Positions 9,571-19,545 of a DNA stretch of 64,000 nt are shown here, one piece after another. Within the stretch, counting starts at the first letter, position 1. Every line of letters begins with the position of its first letter. The notes below the pieces were generated by a model. It worked only from the letters and a program-made list of their open reading frames with translations. It did no database searches and was not told the DNA's origin. Position numbers and translations under genes: made by a program. The stretch is from Nostoc mirabile CHAB5784. GTDB lineage: Bacteria > Cyanobacteriota > Cyanobacteriia > Cyanobacteriales > Nostocaceae. The stretch covers positions 60,399 through 124,398 of the forward strand of contig NZ_JAIVFS010000019.1 of assembly GCF_020829645.1 (NCBI RefSeq), read 5' to 3'.

Positions 9571-9690
9571 TTAGGGGTTACGCAAAAAGTGCCAAAAAGC
9601 TTAATTTATCAAACCGCCTTCTCTGCAAAAGGCTTCCGCCAACGCGGAGCGTCTCGTAGAGAAGAATCGTAGAGTTTGCGTAAGTCCTAA
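9571..9690. mobile_element. 120-bp MITE-like element with a nested 47-bp repeat
   Basis: The interval between the methyltransferase and GT4 genes is bounded by near-perfect inverted ends (TTAGGGGTTACGCAAAA at 9571 and TTTGCGTAAGTCCTAA ending 9690). Inside it, at 9618-9664, is a 47-bp palindrome-ended repeat (CTTCTCTGC...GTAGAGAAG) nearly identical to the one at 21563-21609. The same outer end motif (AGGACTTACGCA) recurs near 31582, 32228, 39218-39301 and 58318, so this is a dispersed family. Confidence 0.72.
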
Positions 9691-9719
9691 TACTGTTTCT
9701 CTATCGCAGATAATCAGTA

Positions 9720-10547
9720 TTATTTATTTGGCTTGATGCCCTCACAATATAACGAGCCTGGTAGATATACTGTTCCATCAGGATTAATATCTAAGACTTC
9801 ATTACTAAAGTTTATAATCTTACTTGTATGGGCATCCAGAAATTCAATATTTGAAAAACCAACTCTTTCAAAAAGGGTTTTCATGCTATAGCTATCATAC
9901 ATCCACTTATGTTTTTCCCCAAGGGAGGTTTCATCTATCATAGACTTGCGGACATAGCGTGGTATCAACCTCTTTACCATGTCAATATAGAGGTATTTAA
10001 ATTTGTTTTTGAGTTTATTTTGATTTATACTAAATACCTTTTGCAACACAGAATTAGTATTATTAGTTGCAATTTCTTCTTTGATATTCACACCTGTTCT
10101 TGCTTGTACATAGTTTATGGATGATTCATCATTGTTTTCAAGCACTTGTCGCCAATAAGTTTTCATCAACCCACCATGTTCTGTTCTAACCAATTGGTCG
10201 ATTAACTCAATAATAATCCATTCATATTGTTTCCTCGATTCCTCATTTTCAATACTATCGATAAGTCTTAAGTATTCACGGCATGTTCGCTCTAAGTTAG
10301 GAACAACGATGCGTAAAATCCCTTGAGGTTTTAGAACTCTATAGCATTCTTTCACTAGCATTTCTCCTGTGTCTTTAGAAAAATGCTCTAGGACATGACT
10401 GCTATAAATCACATCGAAATAATCTTTGGGGTATGGAAGTGGTTGCAATAAGTTATGGGCAATTACTTCAGGATGCTCAGAATTAAAATCTATATTTATC
10501 CATCCAGATGAAAATCTATGTCCGCATCCAAAATTTAACTTTTTCAT
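9720..10547 (-). CDS. Class I SAM-dependent methyltransferase
   Basis: Predicted cytosolic methyltransferase of 275 residues. Motif I is LNFGCGHRFSSGWINID (4-20, GxG as CGH), followed by IYSSHVLEHFS (about 48-58) and LRIVVPNLE, the usual Methyltransf_11 signature. It lies inside the polysaccharide locus, where such enzymes usually methylate a sugar of the repeat unit or modify a chain end. The C-terminal part (about 150-275) ends in FERVGFSNIEFL and a short extension. Substrate unknown. Confidence 0.82.
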   Translation of the reverse strand: MKKLNFGCGHRFSSGWINIDFNSEHPEVIAHNLLQPLPYPKDYFDVIYSSHVLEHFSKDTGEMLVKECYRVLKPQGILRIVVPNLERTCREYLRLIDSIENEESRKQYEWIIIELIDQLVRTEHGGLMKTYWRQVLENNDESSINYVQARTGVNIKEEIATNNTNSVLQKVFSINQNKLKNKFKYLYIDMVKRLIPRYVRKSMIDETSLGEKHKWMYDSYSMKTLFERVGFSNIEFLDAHTSKIINFSNEVLDINPDGTVYLPGSLYCEGIKPNK

Positions 10548-10589
10548 GCTTTTTCTCCTTTCAATTATCTAAGTATGTAAAGTATTTAC

Positions 10590-11810
10590 CTATTTATATA
10601 TTCGCGCCTGCTGTAAACTAAGAGTTAGAGACAGAGAGGTTGTGATATACATCAACCAATTCCAACTGGGAGTTAATAATCTTGCCTCTGAGAAATTCAC
10701 TATGACGATGATAATTAGCATCTGCATTGGCCAATAATCTTCCGGTTTTTCTGCCACTGAAACAATTCGAGTCAGTGCCATTACGAAGAACCGGATAAAT
10801 CCTGCTGCAAAAGTTAAGAAACCTAAAAATCCTAATTCTAACAATAGTTGTAAAAAGCCATTGTGAGCATTGCTTGCCCAATCATAAGTAGCTCTCAGAT
10901 TAGATGCAGCATTACTAGTCCAAAATCCAGAATATCCATAACCTAGCCAAGGTCTTTCCAAAACTTTAGGTATCACTAATTCCCAGAGATCAGAGCGCCC
11001 ATTCAAGGTAAGGTCTTTACCAGAAGTACCAACTACAGTTTCAGCATTATTGATTAGTAATATTGAAACAATAATGAGTAACATTAAAGCTGAAGTTATC
11101 ATAATAACTTGTAATTTATAATTAGTTTTTTTAAAGGATTGGTAAAAAGGTAAAAGTAATATCATTGTCAATAGGATCGCCAAAGATGTTGTTGAACGTG
11201 TAAGGATAATTAGACATATAGATAACCCACATAGCGCCCACATTAACCAGCGATATCGATAACTACTAAGGGCAAGATGTAAAAACACTCCTGCACTCCA
11301 ATTCATCATGTAACCTAATTCGTTTTTATGACCATAAATTCCGCTCCACATATCTACTAATTCAGGCGATATATGAATATAACCTGGTATGAATGCAGAG
11401 AATATCATAGATAATAATGCAGATACGCCAAGCGCCCAAGCTATTAGCCTCATTTGTTCCCTAAGGGGATAACGGATTGCCAAATAGATTGCAAGAAAAT
11501 ATATTCGGATTAGACCTTTGATATCTTTTAGAGTAGAACTCAAGTCTTCTGACCACAATATAGAAAATATAACTATTGCTAAGAAAAAAAACTGTAATGG
11601 ACTTTTGGTAATTACATAAATAAAACCTTTCCAGTATGAAATTAGGAAATAAAATAAGATTGAATATGAAACTATATTGAAAAAAGTATCTACCTTATCG
11701 CCTCCAAGGGTAGACATGGAAATTTCTTGTGCAGGATGTATTGTTAATGCTCCTACAGCAATTATTAATAACAATATAGCTAATATTTTTTCTGTTAATT
11801 TTACCTTCAT
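10590..11810 (-). CDS. O-antigen polymerase/ligase family protein (Wzy/WaaL)
   Basis: Integral membrane protein of 406 residues with about ten hydrophobic segments. The Wzy_C region has NGRSDLWELVIPKVLERP then WLGYGYSGFW (about 268-296) and the conserved NAHNGFLQLLLELGFLGFL (about 312-330). These sequences occur in both O-antigen polymerases and ligases. Together with a Wzx flippase and a Wzc kinase in the same locus, the polymerase role in a Wzx/Wzy pathway is the more likely one. It acts at the periplasmic face of the plasma membrane. Confidence 0.85.
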   Translation of the reverse strand: MKVKLTEKILAILLLIIAVGALTIHPAQEISMSTLGGDKVDTFFNIVSYSILFYFLISYWKGFIYVITKSPLQFFFLAIVIFSILWSEDLSSTLKDIKGLIRIYFLAIYLAIRYPLREQMRLIAWALGVSALLSMIFSAFIPGYIHISPELVDMWSGIYGHKNELGYMMNWSAGVFLHLALSSYRYRWLMWALCGLSICLIILTRSTTSLAILLTMILLLPFYQSFKKTNYKLQVIMITSALMLLIIVSILLINNAETVVGTSGKDLTLNGRSDLWELVIPKVLERPWLGYGYSGFWTSNAASNLRATYDWASNAHNGFLQLLLELGFLGFLTFAAGFIRFFVMALTRIVSVAEKPEDYWPMQMLIIIVIVNFSEARLLTPSWNWLMYITTSLSLTLSLQQARIYK

Positions 11811-11847
11811 GGCTGATATTTAATTTATTAATTTACTAAATATATCA

Positions 11848-12774
11848 CTATTTTTTCATCGCTGAGTAATTCAATCTTTTCTTTACTTCTTCTTTAAAAA
11901 TATCCAATACAGTTGCTTTATATACTGTTTTCTGTGTAAAGTTATCTGCCTCTAGATTCCTCACAATAAATGGTGGATCTTTTAAGGGAAATTCCATCGC
12001 TTGCATCGACATATTGATGAATGAAAATTCTTGGTTGGAAGTGAAATGAGTCGCGTCGGCACCAACACCAACATTAGAGATTAAATTGACATTGGGAATA
12101 ATGCTTAAGCTACCCTGCATCCAACAAGCAAATGTCCATTGGTAATCCCAGGTTATACCTGTAGGATTGTTATAAACAGACTGAAATATTCGTTGCCAAT
12201 AACTTACTGCTTTTGGGTCTACAAGAATGTCATGTAAAAGGTTTTCTGCTTGCACCTCTTTCCAAAGTTTGATCGTCAAATCATAATGTTGCCAAGCACG
12301 CCTCCAACTTGCCCAACCCCAGCAGTGATTGTAGCGAGAAAAATAGTAACTGTAATTTGTGCGCTTTCGTCCGAATTGAAGATTTTGAGCAGAGATTGTG
12401 GCAACTCTGGTATCGTTCCTATATTTTTCTAGCAGTTCTTCACTAAATCTAAAAAATGTTGGGTGAGGGATACAATCATCTTCTAAAATAATTGTCTCTT
12501 CAACATTATTGAATACCCAATCTAAACCACTAGATACTCGTTTTGCACAGCCTAAGTTGATATCAGAATAATTCTTGATAACTTCGCACTCCCAATCAAC
12601 TCTTTCAATAATTGCCCGAGTTGCTTCACACTTTTCTGCTTCATTTTCGCGATCAGTGCGGGGGCCATCTGCAATTACAAAAAGTTTTGTTGGCTTGGCT
12701 TGGCGAATAGCTTCAAAAACTTTCTCTGTTATTTGTGGACGCTTGAAAATAATAAAAGTTACTGGTGTTTGCAT
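11848..12774 (-). CDS. GT-A family glycosyltransferase (HlpA-like)
   Basis: A 308-residue nucleotide-sugar-transferase-fold protein of the type often labelled 'hemolytic protein HlpA-like', a name that says little about function. It begins TPVTFIIFKRPQITEKVF, has the metal-site equivalent TIILEDDCIPHPTFF (about 94-108) and the conserved CWGWASWRRAWQHYD (about 152-166). It sits between the polymerase and flippase genes on the same strand, consistent with polymer repeat-unit synthesis. Confidence 0.78.
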   Translation of the reverse strand: MQTPVTFIIFKRPQITEKVFEAIRQAKPTKLFVIADGPRTDRENEAEKCEATRAIIERVDWECEVIKNYSDINLGCAKRVSSGLDWVFNNVEETIILEDDCIPHPTFFRFSEELLEKYRNDTRVATISAQNLQFGRKRTNYSYYFSRYNHCWGWASWRRAWQHYDLTIKLWKEVQAENLLHDILVDPKAVSYWQRIFQSVYNNPTGITWDYQWTFACWMQGSLSIIPNVNLISNVGVGADATHFTSNQEFSFINMSMQAMEFPLKDPPFIVRNLEADNFTQKTVYKATVLDIFKEEVKKRLNYSAMKK

Positions 12775-12829
12775 TTTTGATTAATTTGGCTAATGCCCTT
12801 GTTGATATTCAAAGCTTAGATAAGAACTA

Positions 12830-14158
12830 TTAATACTTATAAAATGGAATAAGCGATCGCACCTGAATCTTAAATATTTTTTGTGTTCTTGAATCAAATG
12901 CATTGCACACAAAAGCAGCAGCAGCTTGAGATATTATGGTTGCGATCGCAGCCCCAAAGCCTGCATATTTAGGAATAAGCAAGAAATTAAGAATGATATT
13001 TAGTATCGCCCCAAATAAATTCTTACCTAAAGAAACGTGGTTCAAACCTTCAGCAATAAACCAAGGTGATGTTGCAAGACCCATAAATACAAATAAAGAA
13101 GTCCAAATATGGATTGCTAGTATTGGCCCCGCTTCTGCATATCCATTTCCAAACATCACCATAATTATCTTGCCGGAGAGGAATGTCATTGGCAGAGCAA
13201 TTGCAAAAGATATACATGTAAGGAGACGAAGTAATTGTCCTATTCGCTGATAATAAAGACTTTCTGATTTTTCTTTGGCCGCATAAATTGAAGGAGCAAC
13301 CGAAGAGACAATAGCCGCCGGAATAAAATACCAAATTTCTGAAATACGGACAGCAGCAGAATAAATTCCAACCTCATTATTTCCGGTCATTTGACCTAAC
13401 ATTACCTGATCAATTTTCATAAAAATCATGATAGCGAACCCCGAAAAAATCAGAGGTAAACTCTCTTTCAAAAGAGTTTTGGCAGTAGAAAAACTCCAAC
13501 GCCATAACAATAATGAAGATACTTTGACTTGATAAACAATCAGCAAACCAATTGCACTCATTGCAAATTCTGCTAATGTTACCCAAGCAAAAGCTAACAA
13601 TGGGGCTTTTGTTAAAATCAGTGCTATTTTAATGAGACTATTTAGCAGAAACGCTATATTCTTAGCAATCACGGTGTATTTCGACTCCACCTGTGATTGA
13701 AACCATAGTTCAATAGTATCAGCTGCTCTAAAAATTCCTGCCATTGCTAAAATTGCAACTAGCCATATCTTCAGTGTTTCATGCTCACCTAAGAAAAACA
13801 TGCCACTAACTGTCAATAAGACAGAAGCAATTCCACCCAGCAACTTTAGCCAAAAAGTGGTTCCTAAAATTTCATCTTTGTTTGATGATTGACGCACAAG
13901 ATGGCGAACTACTACATCGTCTAGTCCTAGAGTAAAAATCGGAGTAAATAAGCTAACAAAGGCTAAAATATAGTTAAACAGACCATACTGCTGTACTCCT
14001 AAATAGCGTGCTACCCATACTCCGACAACCAAGCTTGCACCCATACGGAGAATGCGGTCAGCAAACAACCAACCTGTATTGGCAATAATTGCACGCAGAC
14101 CAGAACTAGATTTAAATTGTGATAAGCTTTGAAGCCTAAATTTACTTAGCATTGCCAT
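12830..14158 (-). CDS. Wzx-type polysaccharide flippase (MATE/MVF superfamily)
   Basis: Multi-spanning membrane protein of 442 residues, about 12-14 hydrophobic segments. The N-terminal NTGWLFADRILRMGASLVVG and VARYLGVQQYGLFNYI (about 50-66) are the standard opening of the polysaccharide biosynthesis protein family; KIDQVMLGQMTGNNEVGIYS (about 246-265) is the other conserved region. It would flip lipid-linked repeat units to the periplasmic face, working with the Wzy-like and Wzc-like proteins of this locus. Confidence 0.92.
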   Translation of the reverse strand: MAMLSKFRLQSLSQFKSSSGLRAIIANTGWLFADRILRMGASLVVGVWVARYLGVQQYGLFNYILAFVSLFTPIFTLGLDDVVVRHLVRQSSNKDEILGTTFWLKLLGGIASVLLTVSGMFFLGEHETLKIWLVAILAMAGIFRAADTIELWFQSQVESKYTVIAKNIAFLLNSLIKIALILTKAPLLAFAWVTLAEFAMSAIGLLIVYQVKVSSLLLWRWSFSTAKTLLKESLPLIFSGFAIMIFMKIDQVMLGQMTGNNEVGIYSAAVRISEIWYFIPAAIVSSVAPSIYAAKEKSESLYYQRIGQLLRLLTCISFAIALPMTFLSGKIIMVMFGNGYAEAGPILAIHIWTSLFVFMGLATSPWFIAEGLNHVSLGKNLFGAILNIILNFLLIPKYAGFGAAIATIISQAAAAFVCNAFDSRTQKIFKIQVRSLIPFYKY

Positions 14159-14256
14159 TTAATTTAACCATGTAATACTATTTATGAATTTTGCTAGCTT
14201 CCTAAATTATTCAAAATAGAATAAGTTAAGCCAGAATTTGAGATAATTATTAGTTA

Positions 14257-15201
14257 CTATTTTTTGAATTTGCCAGACATCAAAATTTTTATAAAGTAGC
14301 TGAATAACAAAACAATACCCTTGATTTTCCAATACAAATTATGTTCAAACAAAAAAATTATTTTCAAATATGAAATAAAATCCTGAAATTTGGGACATGG
14401 GATTGTTTTTAGCTCCTCAAGAGATGTGAAAGCCAATAATAACGGTAAACTCAAATTATTTTTGTGAAGAATGTAATTAAATAAGGAATTGCGTTTCCAA
14501 AATCTTTTATATTCATAGTTTTTGTCTGTATCTAAAAACTTATTGTTATGATATTGATTATTTTCATGTATTCTATACATCACTAAAGGTTTAGACATAT
14601 AAAACTTTTTAGCCCCTACCAAAGAGGCTCCCCATACCAGACAGTCATCAGACCTCACACGCCAATCTTCTATATTTGGAATAGGTAAAATTTTTCTGAT
14701 TATTTCTCTACGTATTGATAATGTTGAAGTTATAGAGCCAATCCATTCACCATTGCATAAAGTTCTGATTACTGAATAACCCAAATCTAAATCAACTGCA
14801 TCAGTTTGAAATATTCCTTCCACTGCCCCAAACTTCTTATATGCACAAAATATAAAATCACATTCAGTACGTCTCCTATAAAAATTTAGTGCGTTTTCTA
14901 AATATTGAGGTTCATAAATATCATCAGCATCTAAAAAAAATATAATCTCTCCGGTTGCAGCTAAAAAACCTTCATTAAAGGATGATAATTGTCCTTGATT
15001 TTTTTCTTTAAAGATACATTTAACATTGTCTAATTGAGCAAATTTATCGATAACTTCCGCAGAATTATCTGTAGATGCATCATCAACAATAATAATTTCA
15101 TCAAATTTAACCGTTTGATTTAAAGCACTATCAATTGCCTCTAAAACAAATTCAGCATAATTGTAGTTATTAATTAAACAAGATGTTTTAATTTTATCCA
15201 T
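14257..15201 (-). CDS. Family 2 glycosyltransferase
   Basis: GT-A transferase of 314 residues. Motifs seen: TSCLINNYNYAEFVLEAIDS (6-25), the DDASTDNS nucleotide-binding site (about 41-48) and the DxD motif in IIFFLDADDIYEP (about 90-102). A C-terminal hydrophobic stretch (about 290-308) may be a membrane anchor. It is the second gene of the locus after the tyrosine kinase, separated by about 76 bases. Its DNA is noticeably more AT-rich than the neighbouring kinase gene, a common trait of polysaccharide-specificity genes. Confidence 0.88.
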   Translation of the reverse strand: MDKIKTSCLINNYNYAEFVLEAIDSALNQTVKFDEIIIVDDASTDNSAEVIDKFAQLDNVKCIFKEKNQGQLSSFNEGFLAATGEIIFFLDADDIYEPQYLENALNFYRRRTECDFIFCAYKKFGAVEGIFQTDAVDLDLGYSVIRTLCNGEWIGSITSTLSIRREIIRKILPIPNIEDWRVRSDDCLVWGASLVGAKKFYMSKPLVMYRIHENNQYHNNKFLDTDKNYEYKRFWKRNSLFNYILHKNNLSLPLLLAFTSLEELKTIPCPKFQDFISYLKIIFLFEHNLYWKIKGIVLLFSYFIKILMSGKFKK

Positions 15202-15277
15202 GTAAGAATGCCTCCATAATCAGGAATAAGATAGGTTAATTTACTTGCAGCAACCTTCACTTTTGCAATTTGTCTAA

Positions 15278-17482
15278 TTAACGCTCTTTGGAAAATTTTG
15301 TTAAGCTGCTAGATACTAAATCTTGTTCAATTTGTTGCTTTTTGTTCTCATAAAAATAATTATTAGGTTCATTTTTGGTATTCACACCATTGATGACTAT
15401 CCCTAACACTTTCTGACCTGACTGAGTTAAAAACTCTTTAGCTGAATTCGCACTGTTCAAGTCAACTACTCCAGGACGAACGACTAATAAGATTCCGTCA
15501 GTGAGGGTACTTAAAACAGCAGCATCTGCTATTCCTGACAAAGGAGGTGTATCAAAAATTATAAAATCGTAATCAATCCCAAAGTTACTAATTAATGTTG
15601 CCATGCGTTGAGAATCTAGCATTGCTACTGGATTAGCAGGCAAGATTCCAGAAGTAAGAACCTCAAGATTAGGCATTACTTCTTGTATTGCTGCATCTAA
15701 AGAAACTTGACCAGCAATGGCATTACTTAGCCCTGTTGCATTTGTTAGCCCCCAGATATGATGCTGCATGGGATTACGCATATCTGCATCCACCAACAAG
15801 ACCCGCCGCCCTGCCTGAGCCATAGTCACAGCTAAATTTGCAGATACGTCAGACTTTCCTTCTTTGGCAACGGAACTTGTGATTACAATACTTTTTAGCG
15901 GTTTATCAGAACAGAGAAACTTCAAGTTCACTTGTAGTACTTGGTATGCGTTACCAAGAGGGAAGTAAGGAATATCTCTGCCAATGATTTTGGGAATAGC
16001 TCTATCGATTCCTGCTATAGAAGAATTATCTTTACCATTTCTAGCTTGTGTCGGAATCACTCCCAAAACACTGTATTTTAAGACTTCTTTGGCTTCTTTG
16101 ACCGTTTTGAGCGAGCGGTCTACTAAGTCTAAACCAAAGGCAACAATGATACCTAAGAAAAGACCAACTCCTCCTCCACCAACAATAAACAGGATTTTGC
16201 GAGGCCCTTCTGCTTTATCGGGGGTTAAAGCATAGGAAATGACACGAGCATTAGGAATCTTTTGGTTCTGTGCAATATCAATTTCTTGGCGTTTCTTTAA
16301 GAGTGTTTCGTAAGTCGTTTGAGCTGCTTGCAGCTTCCGTTCTAGTTCTCGTTGACTCTGTTCTAGCTTTGGCAAATTATTTGCTCGTTTGATATAGGCA
16401 TCTTGCTGTCGCAAAAGTGTGGCAATTTGTCTTTCTAGACCGACGCGTTCTGCCTGAGCACGAGTAATATCTGCTATTAAGCTTTGCCGCAGTTGTCCAA
16501 CCTGCAAACTTCCCTCTGTTATCTGCCCTGTACCAGCGAATTGTCCTATCCGCTCTTTTAGCAAGCTCTGAAGAGCTACGACTTTTTCTTGTAAGTTAGT
16601 AATTGTAGGGTGTTCAGGTGAAAAACGTGTACGCTCTAGTGCCAGTTGGCTTTCTGTGTCTTGGAGTTGGGCAAACACTTTCTGAACTCCAGGTGCTTGA
16701 GTCAATTCAGATGCGATTACACCTTGCTGTGAATCTATCTTAGCTTCACTGCGTAACTGTTCTAAACGACCTTTGACATCATCTAGTTGAGCTAAAGCTT
16801 GGGAAATTTGGTTTCCTAACTTGGAAATCGTATCAACTGCTGCGCTTGCTTCTTGTCCCAAGACAACAACTTTATTCTTTTCTTTAAATAGCCGCAGTTT
16901 TGATTCGGCTCTTCTGACAATTTCCTCAGCTTTGGGTACTTCCGTTACGAGAACCTCTTTGGCTGTCAGTGCTTCATTCTGATTAGCTTTGATATTTAGG
17001 TCGATATAACTGTCGATAACTTCATTGACAATTTTGGCAGCCAGTTCAGGATCACTGCCTTTATAAGAAAGTTGTACAACATCAGTGCCTTTGATTCCTT
17101 CTATTTTAAGTTTTTTTGCCAAATCGGGAATCGACAGCCGTTTGCCTTTGCTATCTTTGAGGTTAAGGGAATTAATTGTTTTCTCAATCACTGGATTTGA
17201 TCCAATAACTCTCACCTGAGTTTCCAGGGGATTGTCATTCACATTTAAAGCTTCTAAGCGTCCTATGTCTTGCGGTAACCCTGTGAGTGAGGAAGAGCGA
17301 TTTGTTTTAATCATCAAACTTCCTTCAGCTTTGTATGAGGGTTTTAGTGAAAATGCATACAAGCATCCAAGGGTAACAGTTATGCCAAAAATTCCGACTA
17401 GAGGTAGCCAACGGCGTCGGATAACTTCTAAGTATTTCTGAATATTTACTTCTTCAAACTGTGGCAAAGATTCCATCGTCAT
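15278..17482 (-). CDS. Wzc-like polysaccharide co-polymerase / bacterial tyrosine autokinase
   Basis: Inner-membrane regulator of polysaccharide chain length and export, 734 residues. Layout: Wzz domain between two membrane segments (about 27-47 and 430-450), a periplasmic coiled-coil region (about 170-410), then a cytoplasmic CpsD/CapB kinase. Kinase motifs: Walker A in AKEGKSDVSANLA (about 537-549), Walker A' LLVDADMRNP, Walker B FIIFDTPPLSG (about 640-650). The Walker A has Asp where GKS-T is usual. The C-terminal tail has only two close tyrosines (NYFYENK) instead of a long Tyr cluster. It is the first gene of the exopolysaccharide locus, and a 2-kb gap with no real gene lies upstream. 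Confidence 0.92.
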   Translation of the reverse strand: MTMESLPQFEEVNIQKYLEVIRRRWLPLVGIFGITVTLGCLYAFSLKPSYKAEGSLMIKTNRSSSLTGLPQDIGRLEALNVNDNPLETQVRVIGSNPVIEKTINSLNLKDSKGKRLSIPDLAKKLKIEGIKGTDVVQLSYKGSDPELAAKIVNEVIDSYIDLNIKANQNEALTAKEVLVTEVPKAEEIVRRAESKLRLFKEKNKVVVLGQEASAAVDTISKLGNQISQALAQLDDVKGRLEQLRSEAKIDSQQGVIASELTQAPGVQKVFAQLQDTESQLALERTRFSPEHPTITNLQEKVVALQSLLKERIGQFAGTGQITEGSLQVGQLRQSLIADITRAQAERVGLERQIATLLRQQDAYIKRANNLPKLEQSQRELERKLQAAQTTYETLLKKRQEIDIAQNQKIPNARVISYALTPDKAEGPRKILFIVGGGGVGLFLGIIVAFGLDLVDRSLKTVKEAKEVLKYSVLGVIPTQARNGKDNSSIAGIDRAIPKIIGRDIPYFPLGNAYQVLQVNLKFLCSDKPLKSIVITSSVAKEGKSDVSANLAVTMAQAGRRVLLVDADMRNPMQHHIWGLTNATGLSNAIAGQVSLDAAIQEVMPNLEVLTSGILPANPVAMLDSQRMATLISNFGIDYDFIIFDTPPLSGIADAAVLSTLTDGILLVVRPGVVDLNSANSAKEFLTQSGQKVLGIVINGVNTKNEPNNYFYENKKQQIEQDLVSSSLTKFSKER

Positions 17483-18445
17483 AATATATACAAATTTTAT
17501 AAAAAAGTTGATTTACTTACAGGAGATATTTCTCAGTATTTTACCGACACTAGCACTGGAGTCTACTTTGCTATGGTAATATCTGCGTTGATTGTCAGCT
17601 AATGCCTTTTTGTTGAGGTTGTTCAAGAGGTGAATTCAGGAGGCAGGAGTAGGGAGTGGTGAGTAGTGAGTGGTGAGTGGGGAAAGACCACTTTCATGCT
17701 TGGTTGTGAAACTTGTTCATTGGGACTGCCTTCTGCCCGCTACCTTTCTTTGTAAACTAATAGACATTCTTAACTAGCAGTATCTGGCTTCCACTTATCT
17801 ACGAAAGACTAAATAGTAATTGACTAGAGCTTGGTAGTGATCCTCTGATGGATAGGTGTAGATATTGATGATTTTGCTAATTAATAGTCAATTATTTTGA
17901 AGCTAAAATCTTTCTGTATTTCCTGGCTCACTGAAGATATTTGACTAAAATGCACCAATTTTATCCTCCACATGTATATAGTTTTATCAGTCGAACTTTA
18001 CCTGATATTGCTTGATCTTATCCTGACAACAAAAACAGGATAACTCAAAAATCTCTCCTTAATTGAGTGGCTTCCGATTTTTTGGTTAACTTAGCTTTGT
18101 GTTACTACTGACGGAAGTATTGATTAATCATCTAATAATCAACATCATATTATGTAAGAACACTGAATTGGATAACTTTACAAAATATTCATACAAATGC
18201 TACTATATTCGCTGCCTGTTTGTTGATTCTGAAAAGACAAGAGGAATTAATTGCTTAAGGGTAAGTAATAAAACAAGTGTGCCAGCCTACAAGCAATGGA
18301 ACCACTTCAGAGGTAGGCTTCGGACAGTGAAAAGAGACGCTTAGAAAGACTGGATGGATATTTACGTGATCTTCTGCTTAAAAGCTTTCAACAATAATTA
18401 GTTCTTACTTGGAATAATGGTCAATCTTGAGGACGATACGGGACT

Positions 18446-18577
18446 GATATCATGTCCGGTAAAAGACTTATCATTAAGACCGCAGTTTTTGCTGGGGGCT
18501 ATTAGCTGGGGGAAAGAGAGTTTTAATATTTTTGCATAGATGCCCGGAATAATAACTAATTAAGCGGACATGATATG
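18446..18577. mobile_element. 132-bp MITE-like element, ATATCATGTCCG ends
   Basis: Inverted ends GATATCATGTCCG (18446-18458) and CGGACATGATAT (18565-18576) enclose about 107 bases without an open frame. The same ends, with a different interior, occur at 20576-20723, which supports a transposable, non-autonomous family. A matching transposase gene is not in the window. Confidence 0.65.
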
Positions 18578-18622
18578 ACGATAATCAAATTGTGTGATTA
18601 TAAGTATCGAACTTGTAAGGAC

Positions 18623-18844
18623 TCACAACCAGTTTAATTTGCCCAGACTAGTGAAAGACTTTTTTTGATGTGGGTTGATGTGTGGAAATGACAGCACAGT
18701 AACCGTTGAGCTTATATCCCGTTTAGGCTTACCCGTAAACTTGCGATCGCCTTGTTTGTATTTTGCAATAGACACAAAATACTCCTTCCAAGGTTTATCT
18801 AACAATATATATGTTGTCTTATCTGTGTAACCGTATGGTAACAC
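18623..18844 (-). pseudogene. Possible TnpB (IS200/IS605-type) N-terminal remnant
   Basis: A 73-codon frame with GTG start. Residues LDKPWKEYFVSIAKYKQGD and then RKFTGKPK resemble the segment of TnpB-like proteins where 'NWKSFFKALKxYxxxPxKFxGxPK' is expected; in-frame codons continue a little further upstream without a start. After GKPK the similarity stops and the frame closes. I read it as a decayed fragment of an IS200/IS605-family accessory gene. The match is from memory of the family pattern, so it is tentative. Confidence 0.4.
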
Positions 18845-19545
18845 GCATGAGAGATAAACGGCTAGTAACTAAGTTTGCACAATAAAACCGAACTATGTGA
18901 AGAGAGATAAACTAGGATGCAATCGTTTTCACTGCTGCTTTATGCCAAGAACAAAGTTTTCCGTTGACCAGAAATAAAAAGGTACAGAGCAACTAAATTT
19001 CTTTATAGTTACTGAGCGTAGTCGTAAAGCCTGCGGCATAGCTACGCTTAGGGCGCAGCCTAAGAAGAGAAGTATGGGGTTCAAAATTTTTGACTGCGTG
19101 AATGCGTGACACTTCGACTCCTTTCGACTGCGCTACTTCGGCTACGGTTCCATGTCCGCAAGTCGAGATGCTCAGTACAAGTCAAGGCAAGTCGCTCAGT
19201 GTTAACTTTTGACTTCCTAGTTCGCGTAGCGTCTCCAAGAGTTGGGGCTGACCTACTTATTAATACGGCTAAAAGAATATGAGTTAGCACAGTTGCAGTA
19301 GAAAGCAGAGAACAGACGAGTGTCAAATTCTGACATGGTTAGAGCATGGATTGCTCAACTGCCTACTTTGAGACAAAAGTCTACATCTGACTAAATAAAC
19401 TTCACTATATTTTTAATGAAGTTTAGCTAAACTTCTTGCTACCTGTGTTAATCTGAAGCATTAAAACTAGGCTGCCATTTTTTGCTTTCTGTATCTAGCC
19501 AATTTTAATTATTAAACTAACATTAAATGTAAAGAGTATTTAATT

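Larger units (their letters stand above)
17483..19545. other. 2-kb largely non-coding region upstream of the polysaccharide locus
   Basis: No intact gene is supported here. It holds a GTGAGTGG-rich simple repeat (about 17655-17685), a MITE-like element (18446-18577), a TnpB-like remnant (18623-18844), and dispersed palindromic repeats including a CTTCGACT/GCTCAGTACAAG type patch (about 19030-19235). Open frames at 18099-18344 (+) and 19081-19326 (-) lack recognisable domains and the latter runs through repeats. The promoter of the Wzc-led locus should lie in the first few hundred bases but no strong consensus was seen. Confidence 0.6.

Noticed and set aside
18099..18344. 81-codon plus-strand frame upstream of the polysaccharide locus
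   Set aside because: No domain, unusual composition and no good start signal.
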